Part shown: in pieces, positions 1 to 9,773 of the stretch | Position numbering within the stretch: position 1 is the first letter of the stretch | Layout: every line of letters starts with the position of its first letter | NCBI GenBank assembly: GCA_017379935.1 | Contig: JAFNVC010000018.1 | Location: 62,001 to 126,000 of the forward strand | Length of the DNA stretch: 64,000 bases | Direction of reading: 5' to 3' | Source of the DNA: Clostridia bacterium | GTDB lineage: Bacteria; Bacillota; Clostridia; Oscillospirales; Acutalibacteraceae | Program-made: the position numbers and the translations under genes | The notes under the pieces: model-generated | The model's input: the letters and a program-made list of their open reading frames with translations, nothing else | Told to the model about the DNA's origin: nothing | Databases searched by the model: none

Positions 1-1488
1 GGCGAGCCGAAGGTGCTTACGCTCAAGGATGTTCTTCGCAACTACATTGACTTCCAGCAGCAGGTTGTTACAAGACGTACACAGTACGACCTTAAAAAGG
101 CTCAGGACAGAGCCCATATCCTCGAGGGTCTTCTTACTGCTCTTGATTTTATCGACGAGGTTATCAATATCCTCCGTGCATCAAAGAGCATTAACGAAGG
201 TAAGGAAGCTCTTATGGAGCGCTTCGGACTCGATGATGTTCAGGCACAGGCTATCGTGCAGATGCGTCTCGGTCAGTTGACAGGTCTTGAAAGAGTCAAG
301 ATTGAGGATGAGCTCGGCGAGCTTAAGATGAAAATTGCTGAATTCCTCGAGCTTCTTGCAGACGAGACAAAGCTTCTCGGCGTTGTCAAGGCAGAGGCAC
401 TCGAGATTGCAGATAAGTACGGCGACGACCGCCGCACAGAGATTATGAACGTTTCGGGCGAGGTTGATATCGAGGACCTTATCCCTGAGGAAACCTGTGT
501 TTATACCTTTACCGACTTCGGCTATATCAAGCGTATTCCGATGACCGAGTATCAGACACAGCGCCGCGGCGGACGAGGTGTCAAGGGTCTTACAAGACGT
601 GAGGACGATATCGTCCGTACGATGTTCACCGCTTCGACCCACGATTATATTTCGTTCTTCACAACAAGAGGACGAACCTTCAAGCTCAAGGGCTACGAAA
701 TTCCCGAGGGCTCAAGAACAAGCAAGGGTATGAACATCATCAACCTTCTTCCGCTCGAGGCGGACGAAAAGGTTTCTTCGATGATTCGCTTTACCGCGGC
801 TGACGAGGATACAGGTTATCTTTGTATGTTCACCCGCAAGGGTATCATCAAGCGCTCAAGCCTTGAGGAATATAAGTCAATCCGCCGTGCAGGCGTTCTT
901 GCAATCACGCTTGACGAGGGTGACGAGCTTGCATGGGTAACAACAACAACGGGCAACGATGACCTTATCGTTGCGACAAGAAAGGGTATGTGTATCCGCT
1001 TCAACGAGAACGATGCACGTCCCATCGGCAGAACTGCACGAGGCGTTAAGGCAATCGAGCTTCGCGAGGGCGACGAGGTTGTCGGTATGACGGTTGTTGA
1101 AGAGGGCAAGACGATCCTTACCGTCAGCGAAACGGGCTACGGCAGAAAGAGCGACTTTGAAAATTACCGCGTTCAGTCAAGAGGCGGTAAGGGACTTATC
1201 AACTACCACGTTGAAAAATATGGTGACATTGCGGCGGTTACATCCGTCAGCGATGATGACGATATTATTCTTATTGCATCCGACGGTATTATTATCCGTA
1301 TTCCCGCTGACGGCATCAGCACCTTTGCACGTCCGTCAAAGGGTGTGCGCGTAATGCGTGTGACAGAGGGTGAAAAGCTTATTACAATCACACCCGTACA
1401 GCACGAGGAAGCGGAGCCTGAAAACGAAGAGGCTCCGGCAGAGACCGCCGATGAAACAACAGAAAGCACAACAACCACGGAAAACTAA
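1..1488 (+). CDS. gyrA: DNA gyrase subunit A, C-terminal part (5' end outside window)
   Basis: Open from the first base of the window; 495 residues plus stop are visible. GyrA is the breakage-reunion subunit of the type II topoisomerase that introduces negative supercoils. The visible part begins in the coiled-coil/breakage-domain region and runs into the beta-pinwheel DNA-wrapping domain. The GyrA box (QRRGGRG, about residues 183-189 of the fragment) separates gyrase from ParC. Further pinwheel blade repeats (FTRKGIIKR, ATRKGMCIRF, SRGGKGL) follow. It ends in an acidic Glu/Thr-rich tail. The active-site tyrosine and N-terminal winged helix lie upstream of the window. mgsA follows after 21 bases and is probably co-transcribed. 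Identity is very secure; only the start is missing. Confidence 0.97.
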   Translation, partial: GEPKVLTLKDVLRNYIDFQQQVVTRRTQYDLKKAQDRAHILEGLLTALDFIDEVINILRASKSINEGKEALMERFGLDDVQAQAIVQMRLGQLTGLERVKIEDELGELKMKIAEFLELLADETKLLGVVKAEALEIADKYGDDRRTEIMNVSGEVDIEDLIPEETCVYTFTDFGYIKRIPMTEYQTQRRGGRGVKGLTRREDDIVRTMFTASTHDYISFFTTRGRTFKLKGYEIPEGSRTSKGMNIINLLPLEADEKVSSMIRFTAADEDTGYLCMFTRKGIIKRSSLEEYKSIRRAGVLAITLDEGDELAWVTTTTGNDDLIVATRKGMCIRFNENDARPIGRTARGVKAIELREGDEVVGMTVVEEGKTILTVSETGYGRKSDFENYRVQSRGGKGLINYHVEKYGDIAAVTSVSDDDDIILIASDGIIIRIPADGISTFARPSKGVRVMRVTEGEKLITITPVQHEEAEPENEEAPAETADETTESTTTTEN

Positions 1489-1509
1489 AATTACGGAAGG
1501 GGTTAATCT

Positions 1510-1914
1510 ATGAACATTGCAATTATTGCACACGATGCGAAAAAAGAACTTATGACCCAGTTTTGCATTGCGTACTGCGGTATTCTCAGCCGTCACAGAC
1601 TCTTTGCAACAGGTACAACAGGCAAGCTCGTAGCTGATGCGACAGGTCTCGAAATTACTCGCTTTTTGAGCGGTTCACAGGGCGGCGACCAGCAGATAGG
1701 CTCACTTATTGCCTGCAACGAAATTGATATGCTTCTTATCTTCAGCGACCCGCTTGACCCCAAGGAGCACGAGCCGAATGTGAACAGTCTTCTTCGAATC
1801 TGCGACGTTCACAACGTTCCTGCCGCAACTAATATTGCAACGGCAGAGGCTCTTATCCACAGCCTTGACAGAGGCGATCTTGACTGGCGCGATATTGTAA
1901 ATCCGAAGTATTAA
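1510..1914 (+). CDS. mgsA: Methylglyoxal synthase
   Basis: 134 residues, a little shorter than the E. coli enzyme (about 152). It converts dihydroxyacetone phosphate to methylglyoxal plus phosphate, a cytosolic bypass that relieves sugar-phosphate build-up. Family signatures seen: IAHDAKK at the N-terminus, TGTTG phosphate-binding loop, SGSQGGDQQIG with the catalytic Asp region, FSDPL, and the C-terminal CDVHNVPAATN block. The ATG is preceded by GGAAGGGG at a good distance. It lies 21 bases after gyrA with no terminator between, so it is probably read from the same transcript. A hairpin follows it before hisS. I am confident of the family. Confidence 0.95.
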   Translation: MNIAIIAHDAKKELMTQFCIAYCGILSRHRLFATGTTGKLVADATGLEITRFLSGSQGGDQQIGSLIACNEIDMLLIFSDPLDPKEHEPNVNSLLRICDVHNVPAATNIATAEALIHSLDRGDLDWRDIVNPKY

Positions 1915-1934
1915 AATAAATTTCTATAACTACA

Positions 1935-2003
1935 CGGAATAACCACCGATTTCTTCTGAAAAAAGTCGGCGGTTATTCGGTGCGTTATCTGCGCGTGCAG
2001 ATA
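1935..2003 (+). terminator. Two consecutive hairpins between mgsA and hisS
   Basis: Arms at 1935-1949 and 1966-1980 form a long stem with a few mismatches and a loop that includes an A-run. A second perfect 7-bp stem (1986-1992 with 1997-2003, loop GCGT) follows. Neither is followed by a clear U-tract, so intrinsic termination is uncertain. They could instead be leader structures of the hisS-aspS mRNA. No T-box motifs are visible. Confidence 0.45.
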
Positions 2004-2027
2004 GCTTATATATGAGGAGACTTTTTT

Positions 2028-3377
2028 ATGGCACTTATCACAAAGGCTGTCAAGGGAACACTTGACGTTCTTCCCGCAGACAGCCACAAAAATCAGTTTG
2101 TTGAAAAGACGGTGCTCGAGATTGCGAACGAGTTCGGCTTCAGAGAAATCCGCACTCCCGTTTTTGAGCACACGGAGCTTTTTACACGTTCGGTCGGTGA
2201 TACAACCGACGTTGTTCAGAAAGAAATGTATACCTTCGAAGACAAGGGCGGACGTTCAATCACACTTCGTCCCGAGGGTACAGCAGGTGCGGCGAGAGCA
2301 TTCCTTGAGCACGGACTCACAAATGAGCCGATGCCCCAGAAGGTAAGCTACATCACATCCTGCTACCGTTACGAAAAGCCTCAGGCAGGCAGACTCCGTG
2401 AATTCCACCAGTTCGGAATCGAGTGCTACGGCACGGCATCACCTGCCGCTGATGCAGAGGTTATCTCTGTTGCAAATGAGGTTTTCGGCTTCCTCGGCGT
2501 TGACAGAATCCGTCTTGAAATAAATTCAATCGGCTGTCCGAAATGCCGTAAGGAATACCACGCGGCGCTCAAGGCTTACTTTGAATCACGCAAGGGTGAG
2601 CTTTGCGGTACCTGTCTTGACAGACTTGACCGCAACCCGATGCGTATTCTCGACTGCAAGAGTCCCGTATGCCACGAAATTGCGGCGGATGCACCGATTA
2701 TTCTCGACTATCTCTGCGACGAATGTAAGGAGCACTTCGAAAAGGTAAAGATGTACCTTGACAATATGGGCATCTCCTACGAGGTTAATCCGCACATCGT
2801 ACGCGGTCTTGATTATTACACAAGAACTGTTTTCGAATTCCTTACCGATTCACTCGGCGCACAGAGCGCTGTCTGCGCGGGCGGACGCTATGACGGACTT
2901 ATTGAAGAAATCGGCGGCTCGCATGTCCCCGCACTCGGCTTCGGTATGGGTATCGAAAGACTTCTTCTTCTTCTTGAGGCTCAGGGAATCAAGCTTCCCG
3001 AGGCAAAGAAGTGCGACATCTACATCGCAAACATCGGTGATGAGGCTTCCCTTAAGGCGGCGGCACTCGCAACCGAGCTTCGTCAGTCGGGTATGTTTGC
3101 TGAGTTTGACGTTGTTGGACGCTCACTCAAGGCGCAGATGAAATATGCCGATAAAATCGGCGCAGCATTCACAACAGTTATCGGTGAGGATGACATCAAG
3201 GCGAATGTTGCAAGAGTTAAAAATATGCAGACGGGCGACGTGACCGAAATCGCACTCGATGAATTTGCAGACACCTTTATGGAGCTTTCACTCCGCTGTG
3301 CGGCAAATGATTTGCAGGATATGGTCAACAACTCAGAAGCGATTGATATAAGCAAATTTTTGGGAGGCTTAATGTAA
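2028..3377 (+). CDS. hisS: Histidyl-tRNA synthetase
   Basis: 449 residues, somewhat longer than the roughly 420-430 usual for bacterial HisRS. It charges tRNA-His with histidine in the cytosol. Class II motif 2 is visible (CYRYEKPQAGRLREFHQFG), as are the histidine-specific HisA-type segment RGLDYYTRTVFEF and motif 3 (GFGMGIERLLLL). An anticodon-binding domain follows (CDIYIANIG onward), with an extra C-terminal stretch of about 30 residues. ATG is preceded by GAGGAGA. The stop codon overlaps the aspS start by one base (TAATG), so the two are translationally coupled. A hisS-aspS pair is the common Firmicute order. Confidence 0.97.
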   Translation: MALITKAVKGTLDVLPADSHKNQFVEKTVLEIANEFGFREIRTPVFEHTELFTRSVGDTTDVVQKEMYTFEDKGGRSITLRPEGTAGAARAFLEHGLTNEPMPQKVSYITSCYRYEKPQAGRLREFHQFGIECYGTASPAADAEVISVANEVFGFLGVDRIRLEINSIGCPKCRKEYHAALKAYFESRKGELCGTCLDRLDRNPMRILDCKSPVCHEIAADAPIILDYLCDECKEHFEKVKMYLDNMGISYEVNPHIVRGLDYYTRTVFEFLTDSLGAQSAVCAGGRYDGLIEEIGGSHVPALGFGMGIERLLLLLEAQGIKLPEAKKCDIYIANIGDEASLKAAALATELRQSGMFAEFDVVGRSLKAQMKYADKIGAAFTTVIGEDDIKANVARVKNMQTGDVTEIALDEFADTFMELSLRCAANDLQDMVNNSEAIDISKFLGGLM

Positions 3378-5164
3378 TGGATTTTATGACCGGATTAAAG
3401 CGCACCGACTATTGCGGTGACCTCAGAATTACAGATGCAGGCAAGGAGGTTACCGTTGCAGGCTGGGTACAGCGTCAGCGTGACCTCGGCGCACTCATCT
3501 TCATCGACCTTCGTGACAGAACAGGTATCGTTCAGCTTGCATTCGACGAGAATACAGAAAAGGAAATCTTTGACAAGGCTTTTGCGGCAAGAAGTGAATT
3601 CGTGCTTATGGCAAAGGGTATTGTCCGTGAGCGTTCCTCAAAGAATAAGGACATCCCGACAGGTGATATCGAAATCGACGTCAAGGATTTAAGAGTCCTC
3701 GGTAAGAGTGAAACTCCGCCGTTTGAAATCGTTGAGAACTGCCAGACCTCGGAGCTTACAAGACTTAAGTACCGTTATCTCGACCTTCGCCGTCCCGACC
3801 TTCAGAAGAACATCATTATGCGTCACAAGATTTGTAAAATCACACGTGACTACTTCGACGAGAACGGCTTTATTGAGATTGAAACACCGATTCTTATCAA
3901 GTCAACTCCCGAAGGCGCAAGAGACTTCCTCGTTCCCAGCCGTATTCACAACGGCACCTTCTACGCTCTTCCGCAGTCACCTCAGCTTTATAAGCAGCTT
4001 TCAATGGTAGCGGGCTTTGACAGATATATGCAGATTGCACGCTGCTTCCGTGACGAGGATCTCCGTGCTGACCGTCAGCCCGAATTTACACAGATCGACC
4101 TTGAAATGTCCTTTGTTGATATGGAGGACGTTCTTGCAATCGGTGAAGGCTATATGAAGAGAGTTTTCAAGGAGGCTCTCGGTGTAGAAATCGAAACTCC
4201 CATTCCTCGCCTTACTTATAAGGAGGCTATGGACCGTTACGGCTCTGACAAGCCCGACACACGTTACGCTATGGAGCTTTATGACCTTAGTGATATCGTT
4301 AAGGATTGCGGCTTCGGCGTATTCAGCGGCCCCGTTGCAGAGGGCGGCTCAGTCCGCGGTATCACAGCAAAGGGTGCTGTCTCCAAGCTTACCCGTAAGG
4401 AAATCGACAAGCTTACCGAAATGGTACGCGGCAGCGGTGCAAAGGGTCTTGCATGGGTAAGACTCAACGAGGACGGCACAATGGCTTCATCCTTCGCAAA
4501 GTTTATGACAGAGGATGAGATGGCGGCTATCCTTGAGCGTGCAGACGCAAAGGCAGGCGACGTTGTTCTTATTATCGGCGACGTTAAGAATTCTATCGTA
4601 TATTCTGTTCTCGGCGCACTCCGTCAGGAGGTTGCAAAGAGACTTGATATCATTCCGCAGGACAAGTTCAACCTTCTCTGGATCACAGAGTTCCCGTTCT
4701 TTGATTGGGACGAGGATGCACAGACATGGGTTGCGATGCACCACCCGTTCACATCCCCGATGGATGAATGCCTCGAATATCTCGAGACAGATAAGGCAAA
4801 GGTACGCGCAAAGGCTTATGACCTTGTTCTCAACGGCATTGAGCTGAGCTCCGGTTCAATCCGTATCACAAACCCCGACCTTCAGAAGAGAATGTTCTCT
4901 CTCCTTGGTCTTTCAGACGAAGAGGCACACGCGAAGTTCGGCTATCTTACAGATGCATTCAGATACGGCGCACCGCCTCACGGTGGTATGGGTATCGGTC
5001 TCGACCGTCTTGTTATGCAGATGCTCGGTTGTGAGAGCCTTCGTGATGTTGTTGCTTATCCGAAGGTACAGAACGCAAGCGAGCCGATGACAGAGTGTCC
5101 TGCTGCGGTTGATACAATCCAGCTTGACGAGCTCGGCATCGCACTCAAGGCTAAGGAAGACTAA
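3377..5164 (+). CDS. aspS: Aspartyl-tRNA synthetase
   Basis: 595 residues, the usual size of the bacterial-type enzyme. An N-terminal OB-fold anticodon-binding domain (VAGWVQRQRDLGALIFIDLRD) is followed by the class II catalytic core with motif 2 (FRDEDLRADRQPEFTQID), the GAD insertion that marks bacterial AspRS, and motif 3 (GIGLDRLVMQMLG). It makes Asp-tRNA-Asp. The sequence alone does not say whether it also charges tRNA-Asn. Start ATG overlaps the hisS stop; the ribosome site GGGAGG lies inside the hisS end. It is followed by a strong bidirectional terminator shared with secA. Confidence 0.97.
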   Translation: MDFMTGLKRTDYCGDLRITDAGKEVTVAGWVQRQRDLGALIFIDLRDRTGIVQLAFDENTEKEIFDKAFAARSEFVLMAKGIVRERSSKNKDIPTGDIEIDVKDLRVLGKSETPPFEIVENCQTSELTRLKYRYLDLRRPDLQKNIIMRHKICKITRDYFDENGFIEIETPILIKSTPEGARDFLVPSRIHNGTFYALPQSPQLYKQLSMVAGFDRYMQIARCFRDEDLRADRQPEFTQIDLEMSFVDMEDVLAIGEGYMKRVFKEALGVEIETPIPRLTYKEAMDRYGSDKPDTRYAMELYDLSDIVKDCGFGVFSGPVAEGGSVRGITAKGAVSKLTRKEIDKLTEMVRGSGAKGLAWVRLNEDGTMASSFAKFMTEDEMAAILERADAKAGDVVLIIGDVKNSIVYSVLGALRQEVAKRLDIIPQDKFNLLWITEFPFFDWDEDAQTWVAMHHPFTSPMDECLEYLETDKAKVRAKAYDLVLNGIELSSGSIRITNPDLQKRMFSLLGLSDEEAHAKFGYLTDAFRYGAPPHGGMGIGLDRLVMQMLGCESLRDVVAYPKVQNASEPMTECPAAVDTIQLDELGIALKAKED

Positions 5165-5190
5165 TATATAGTATATAATAGTATAAATAA

Positions 5191-5226
5191 AATGAGCGGT
5201 TCAGATGAACCGCTCATTACTTTTTT
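5191..5226. terminator. Bidirectional terminator between aspS and secA
   Basis: Perfect 13-bp inverted repeat (5191-5203 with 5206-5218, two-base loop), followed on the + strand by ACTTTTTTATTT. It lies in the 64-base gap between two convergent genes and so serves aspS, and probably secA from the other side (the minus-strand U-tract is weaker). Confidence 0.9.
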
Positions 5227-5228
5227 AT

Positions 5229-7970
5229 TTATTTGCTCTGGTTGCTCGGATTACCGCAGCACTTTTTATATTTCTTACCGCTTCCGCAGGGGCAGGGGTC
5301 GTTCGGACCGGGAGCTTCTTTCTTGCGGACTGTTCTGCCTTTTTCACTTCCGTCGGAAGCACCGCTTTCACTCGTTACCTTTGCGGCCTGCTCACGCTTT
5401 GTGTCTTCCTCACTGCGGATTCTGACCGTAAGCATCTGACGGACTGTCGATTCGCGGATAGAGTTGCTCATCTCGTCGAACATATCGTAGCTTTCCATTC
5501 TGTAAGCAACAACGGGGTCCTGATTACCGTAAGCACGAAGTCCGATACCGCGTTTAAGCTCCTCCATTGAGTCGATATGCTCCATCCAGAAGGTGTCAAC
5601 GTTACGAAGAAGAATCATATGCTCAAGGCTTCTCATAACCTCGGGTGTAAGCTCTGCCTCGCGAGCCTCGTAGCGCTCGTGACCTCTTTCGAGGAGCATT
5701 TCCTTTGCAGCTTCTCTGTCGAAGGAAGCCTCGTCGTCAAAGTCTGTCGGCTCTGTAATCCAGCCGAGGTACTTATCGCGGAGACCCTTGATGTTCCAGT
5801 CACTCTTCTGCAATGCAGTCGGGCAGTAGAATTCAACGGATTCCTCAACAGATTCGTCGAGCATCTTGAGGATGGATGCCTTGATGTCCTCACCGTCAAG
5901 AACGCGGTTACGCTGACCGTATATAAGCTCACGCTGTCTGTTCATAACGTCGTCGTATTTAAGAACGCTCTTACGGATTGCAAAGTTCTGTGACTCCTTC
6001 TTCTTCTGTGCCGATTCAATTGATTTTGTAATCATCTTGTTTGTAATCGGCATATCCTCGTCAGCGTTGAGGGTTGTCATAACAGCCTGCATTCTGTCAC
6101 CGCCGAAGAGACGCATAAGATCGTCCTCGAGCGAGAGATAGAATCGGCTTGCACCGGGGTCACCCTGACGTCCTGCACGTCCGCGGAGCTGATTATCAAT
6201 ACGGCGTGAGTCGTGGCGCTCTGTACCGATGATGAAGAGACCGCCTGCGTCGCGTACCTGCTGTGCTTCACCGCTGATTTCTTCCTTGAACTGCTTTTCA
6301 AGTGCTGTGAATTCGTTGCGGGCGTTGATGATATCCTCGTTATCCGTCTCAGCAAAGCCTGTTGCCTCAACGATAAGCTCTTCCGTGTAACCCTTACGGC
6401 GCATTGCCGCCTTTGCGAGGTATTCAGCGTTACCGCCGAGCATAATATCCGTGCCTCGTCCTGCCATATTCGTTGCGATTGTAACCGCACCGAGCTTACC
6501 TGCCTGTGCAACAATTTCCGCTTCCTTATCGTGGTGCTTAGCGTTGAGCACCTCGTGCTTGATTCCGCGGCGCTTGAGAAGCTTTGAAAGAATCTCGGAT
6601 TTTTCGATTGAAATTGTACCGACGAGAACGGGCTGTCCCTTTGCGTTACATTCAATAATCTGCTCGATAAGAGCGTTGAATTTGGCCGCCTCGGTCTTGT
6701 AAACAACATCGTTGTCATCCTTACGGATCATCGGTCTGTTTGTCGGAATTTCAACAACGTCGAGGGTGTAGATTTCCTGGAATTCCTGACTCTCGGTCAT
6801 AGCTGTACCTGTCATACCCGAAAGCTTGGAGTAAAGGCGGAAATAGTTCTGGAAGGTGATTGTTGCAAGAGTCTTGCTCTCGTGCTCAACCTTAACGCCT
6901 TCCTTTGCCTCGATAGCCTGATGAAGACCCTCGTTATATCTTCTGCCGAGCATAATACGTCCTGTGAATTCGTCAACGATAAGAACCTGATTGTCCTTAA
7001 CAACATAGTCGATGTCACGGCGCATAACGCCGATAGCCTTGATTGCCTGATTGATGTGGTGGAGGAGTGTCATATTGTCGGCATCCATAAGATTTTCAAC
7101 GTTGAAATATGACTCTGCCTTTGCGATACCGCTCTTTGTGAGTGATGCGGTACGAGCCTTTTCGTCAACAACGTAGTCGCCGTCAGCAACGTCCTCGGCG
7201 TTCTGCTTGGAGTCGATTTCCTTAACGACAGCCTTTGTGAGGTTGCGGACGAAATTATTTGCGAGCGTATAAAGCTCTGTTGAACGGTCGCCTCTGCCCG
7301 AGATGATAAGCGGTGTTCTCGCCTCATCGATAAGGATTGAGTCGACCTCGTCGACTACGGCAAAGTTATGACCGCGCTGTACCTTGTGATCTTTATAAGG
7401 CACCATATTGTCACGAAGATAGTCGAAGCCCATCTCGTTATTTGTACCGTAGGTAATGTCGGCATTGTAAGCCGCCTTACGCTCGTCGTTATTAAGACCG
7501 TGAACGATAAGACCGACGGAAAGACCCATAAAGCGGTAAAGCTTACCCATCCATTCGGAGTCACGGCGTGCAAGGTAATCGTTGACCGTAACGATGTGAA
7601 CGCCCTTGCCCGAAAGTGCGTTGAGGTAAGCGGGGAGGGTAGCAACGAGAGTTTTACCTTCACCTGTCTTCATTTCTGCGATTCGTCCCTGATGAAGCAC
7701 GATACCGCCGATAATCTGCACGGGGAAATGCTTCATACCGAGAACACGCCACGAAGCCTCACGGCATGCGGCAAATGCCTCGGGGAGGATATCGTCAAGT
7801 GTCTCACCGTTTGCGAGACGCTCCTTGAATTCAACTGTTTTGTGCTGAAGCTCCTTGTCGGAGAGCTTTGTATACTCCTCTTCAAGAGCGAGAACCTTGT
7901 TTTTGATCGGCGTAATTCTCTTGACCTCTTTGGTCGAATAGTCACCGAAAATCATTTTTAATAAGCCCAT
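5229..7970 (-). CDS. secA: Preprotein translocase ATPase SecA
   Basis: 913 residues. It is the peripheral motor ATPase that pushes preproteins through SecYEG. Seen in order: Walker A region ([14 protein letters not shown], about residues 101-114), the DEAD-like motif ([16 protein letters not shown]), the second helicase domain ([12 protein letters not shown] and [23 protein letters not shown]), the helical scaffold, and a C-terminal SEC-C zinc motif ([13 protein letters not shown]) after a charged linker. Full length. The ATG is preceded by GGAAAGGA. The upstream dCMP deaminase gene ends 18 bases before, so the two probably share a transcript. It is one of several exporters' components needed for the many secreted proteins in this window. 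Confidence 0.98.
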   Translation of the reverse strand: MGLLKMIFGDYSTKEVKRITPIKNKVLALEEEYTKLSDKELQHKTVEFKERLANGETLDDILPEAFAACREASWRVLGMKHFPVQIIGGIVLHQGRIAEMKTGEGKTLVATLPAYLNALSGKGVHIVTVNDYLARRDSEWMGKLYRFMGLSVGLIVHGLNNDERKAAYNADITYGTNNEMGFDYLRDNMVPYKDHKVQRGHNFAVVDEVDSILIDEARTPLIISGRGDRSTELYTLANNFVRNLTKAVVKEIDSKQNAEDVADGDYVVDEKARTASLTKSGIAKAESYFNVENLMDADNMTLLHHINQAIKAIGVMRRDIDYVVKDNQVLIVDEFTGRIMLGRRYNEGLHQAIEAKEGVKVEHESKTLATITFQNYFRLYSKLSGMTGTAMTESQEFQEIYTLDVVEIPTNRPMIRKDDNDVVYKTEAAKFNALIEQIIECNAKGQPVLVGTISIEKSEILSKLLKRRGIKHEVLNAKHHDKEAEIVAQAGKLGAVTIATNMAGRGTDIMLGGNAEYLAKAAMRRKGYTEELIVEATGFAETDNEDIINARNEFTALEKQFKEEISGEAQQVRDAGGLFIIGTERHDSRRIDNQLRGRAGRQGDPGASRFYLSLEDDLMRLFGGDRMQAVMTTLNADEDMPITNKMITKSIESAQKKKESQNFAIRKSVLKYDDVMNRQRELIYGQRNRVLDGEDIKASILKMLDESVEESVEFYCPTALQKSDWNIKGLRDKYLGWITEPTDFDDEASFDREAAKEMLLERGHERYEAREAELTPEVMRSLEHMILLRNVDTFWMEHIDSMEELKRGIGLRAYGNQDPVVAYRMESYDMFDEMSNSIRESTVRQMLTVRIRSEEDTKREQAAKVTSESGASDGSEKGRTVRKKEAPGPNDPCPCGSGKKYKKCCGNPSNQSK

Positions 7971-7988
7971 TGGTATATATCCTTTCCG

Positions 7989-8489
7989 TTAAATGGATTT
8001 TTCGTCGAAGTTGATAATCAGCTTATCGCGTGACATTGTCAGCTGCTTGTATTCAACACCTGCCGCGTCGAACATCTTTTTGGATGCCTTGACGCCGTCG
8101 GTGTCCTTATATTTATCAGAGATGTAAAGAACCTTTTTTATACCGCTCTGAATAATAGCCTTTGCGCATTCGTTGCAGGGGAAGAGCGCAACATAGATTG
8201 AGCAGCCCTGAAGCGGTGCACCCGCATTGTTGAGGATTGCGTTGAGCTCAGCGTGGCAGACGAAGGGGTATTTGGTATCGATTTCGCTGTTGCCTGATCT
8301 TTCCCACGGGAAATCGTCGTCGCTGCAGCCGTGAGGGAAGCCGTTGTAGCCGACAGACATAATCTTCTTGTTTTCGTTGACGATGCAGGCACCGACCTGC
8401 GTGCTGGGATCTTTACTTCTCATTGAAGAGAGCATTGCGATGCCCATAAAATATTCGTCCCACGAAATATAGTCTTCTCTTTTAGCCAT
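7989..8489 (-). CDS. Deoxycytidylate (dCMP) deaminase, ComEB-like
   Basis: 166 residues. A zinc-dependent deaminase giving dUMP from dCMP for dTMP synthesis, cytosolic. The zinc-binding motif is split in the normal way: CHAELNAI (His-Ala-Glu) and PCNECAKAI (PCxxC). The N-terminal RSKDPSTQVGACIV and NGFPHGCSDDD segments are typical of the dCMP deaminase family rather than cytidine or guanine deaminases. I chose the ATG at 8489: the ribosome site AAGGAG ends about 10 bases before it, whereas the in-frame GTG at 8498 sits directly against that site. Co-directional with secA. The family is secure; ComE competence involvement is not implied. Confidence 0.93.
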   Translation of the reverse strand: MAKREDYISWDEYFMGIAMLSSMRSKDPSTQVGACIVNENKKIMSVGYNGFPHGCSDDDFPWERSGNSEIDTKYPFVCHAELNAILNNAGAPLQGCSIYVALFPCNECAKAIIQSGIKKVLYISDKYKDTDGVKASKKMFDAAGVEYKQLTMSRDKLIINFDEKSI

Positions 8490-8503
8490 TCGTGTCACGC
8501 TCC

Positions 8504-9763
8504 TTAAAACGTTATTACTTTATTTTCTGTTGTGCCGGCCTCGTTGTATGTTGAGAAAAGCACCGTGCTGTCATTGATAAAGCAGAAGTTGCGGATGCCG
8601 TTGTCGAAGATATCGTCGGTGATAACCTTCGTTTCGTTGCTCTCGGTATCGTATAAGAACATCGACTGCTGCTCACCGTTGCAGAAGAGTGCAAATTTTG
8701 TGCCTGCTTCGTTTGCAATAAAGCCCGAAAGCTCGGTGAAGGTTGCCTTGCCGAGAGAAATGCTCTCACCTGATGTTATATCCGTAACGCTGAAATCGTT
8801 TTTGCTCAGCAGATAGTTTCCGCTGACTGCGTAATCGGAGAAAGCTCCGTCGAAGCTTGCGAGAGGCTTTTTCTTATCGCCGTTTCTGATAAGATCAAAG
8901 CCCTTATCCGTATTTGCGAAGCAGTAATACGCGCCGTCCTTTTCACGGATAACGTAGCTCGGAGAATCGGAAACAGTTGTCGCAGTTCCCTTTTTCATTG
9001 ACTTGGAGTTTGCGACGGTAAGGAAATCGTATTTCTGCTCATCTGCTTTTGTATCGTGGTTACGGCAGGAAGCGAAAAGGTCGTACTTTTCGTTATTGTT
9101 GAGCATCGAGTCAGTAAAGATAGTCCAGTCCTCGCGCATTGTACCGTTTTCCTGCACAGAGCGGTCGCGCTGTGAGATGACGAGAGCGGTCTTGCCCGTT
9201 GAAGGATCAAAGGAATACATATCGGAATATGTTTTTTCACTCTTGTAGGCATCTGCACTTTCCATATCCGTCAGCAGGATATACGGGGTTTTTACCTTTG
9301 AGGAATAGGCGTTCGGTCTGTCTGTCATACGGACAAAAACATAAGCGAGGTTTTTGACAGAGCTCTCCTGCTTTGAGTTGAATAAGCCGTAGCCGACTGT
9401 ACCTGCATCCGTTGAAAGGTAATAAAGCCTGACCTTGACCTTCTGCGAGGAGCAGGTCAGCTGAACGTCCTTGGTCTTGACGCCGTCAGCCTCGGTGAAG
9501 GTACCGTCAGCGTATTTGTAGAAATTAAATGTGCCGTCGGGCTTCATTTCGTAGAACAGATCCTTCTGCTCGGTCTGCACGAGCGGATATTCCGTACCGA
9601 AGGCGGCGGGTGAGAGGGTGTCGAGTGTCAGCGCGGAGTCGGTGTCAACACCGCCCGTGATTTTCTGTAAAAAAGCCTCACTGCCCGTCAGCGCTGTAAC
9701 GGCAACTGCAACAACAAGGATTGCCGAAAGCACGCAGAGAACAATTTTATTGTTTTTAGTCAT
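8504..9763 (-). CDS. Membrane-anchored extracytoplasmic protein of unknown function
   Basis: 419 residues. A single hydrophobic segment near the N-terminus (about residues 8-26, IVLCVLSAILVVAVAVTAL) lacks an obvious lipobox or signal-peptidase site, so it is probably a membrane anchor with the bulk outside the cell. The rest is rich in short beta-type segments (LFYEMKPDGTFNFYKYADG, FALFCNGEQQSMFLYD), resembling a propeller-like fold, but no catalytic motif is recognised. Start: ATG at 9763 has GAGG eight bases upstream; the earlier TTG at 9769 is too close. It lies between exonuclease III and dCMP deaminase on the same strand with tiny gaps, so it is probably in one operon. No function proposed. 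Confidence 0.75.
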   Translation of the reverse strand: MTKNNKIVLCVLSAILVVAVAVTALTGSEAFLQKITGGVDTDSALTLDTLSPAAFGTEYPLVQTEQKDLFYEMKPDGTFNFYKYADGTFTEADGVKTKDVQLTCSSQKVKVRLYYLSTDAGTVGYGLFNSKQESSVKNLAYVFVRMTDRPNAYSSKVKTPYILLTDMESADAYKSEKTYSDMYSFDPSTGKTALVISQRDRSVQENGTMREDWTIFTDSMLNNNEKYDLFASCRNHDTKADEQKYDFLTVANSKSMKKGTATTVSDSPSYVIREKDGAYYCFANTDKGFDLIRNGDKKKPLASFDGAFSDYAVSGNYLLSKNDFSVTDITSGESISLGKATFTELSGFIANEAGTKFALFCNGEQQSMFLYDTESNETKVITDDIFDNGIRNFCFINDSTVLFSTYNEAGTTENKVITF

Positions 9764-9773
9764 TTTCAAATCC

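Noticed and set aside
1915..2027. T-box riboswitch upstream of hisS
   Set aside because: Only two simple hairpins; no T-box consensus bulge or specifier loop visible and the leader is too short.
6077..6718. 213-codon minus-strand frame
   Set aside because: Alternative frame inside secA, Ser/Arg-rich as expected for out-of-frame translation.
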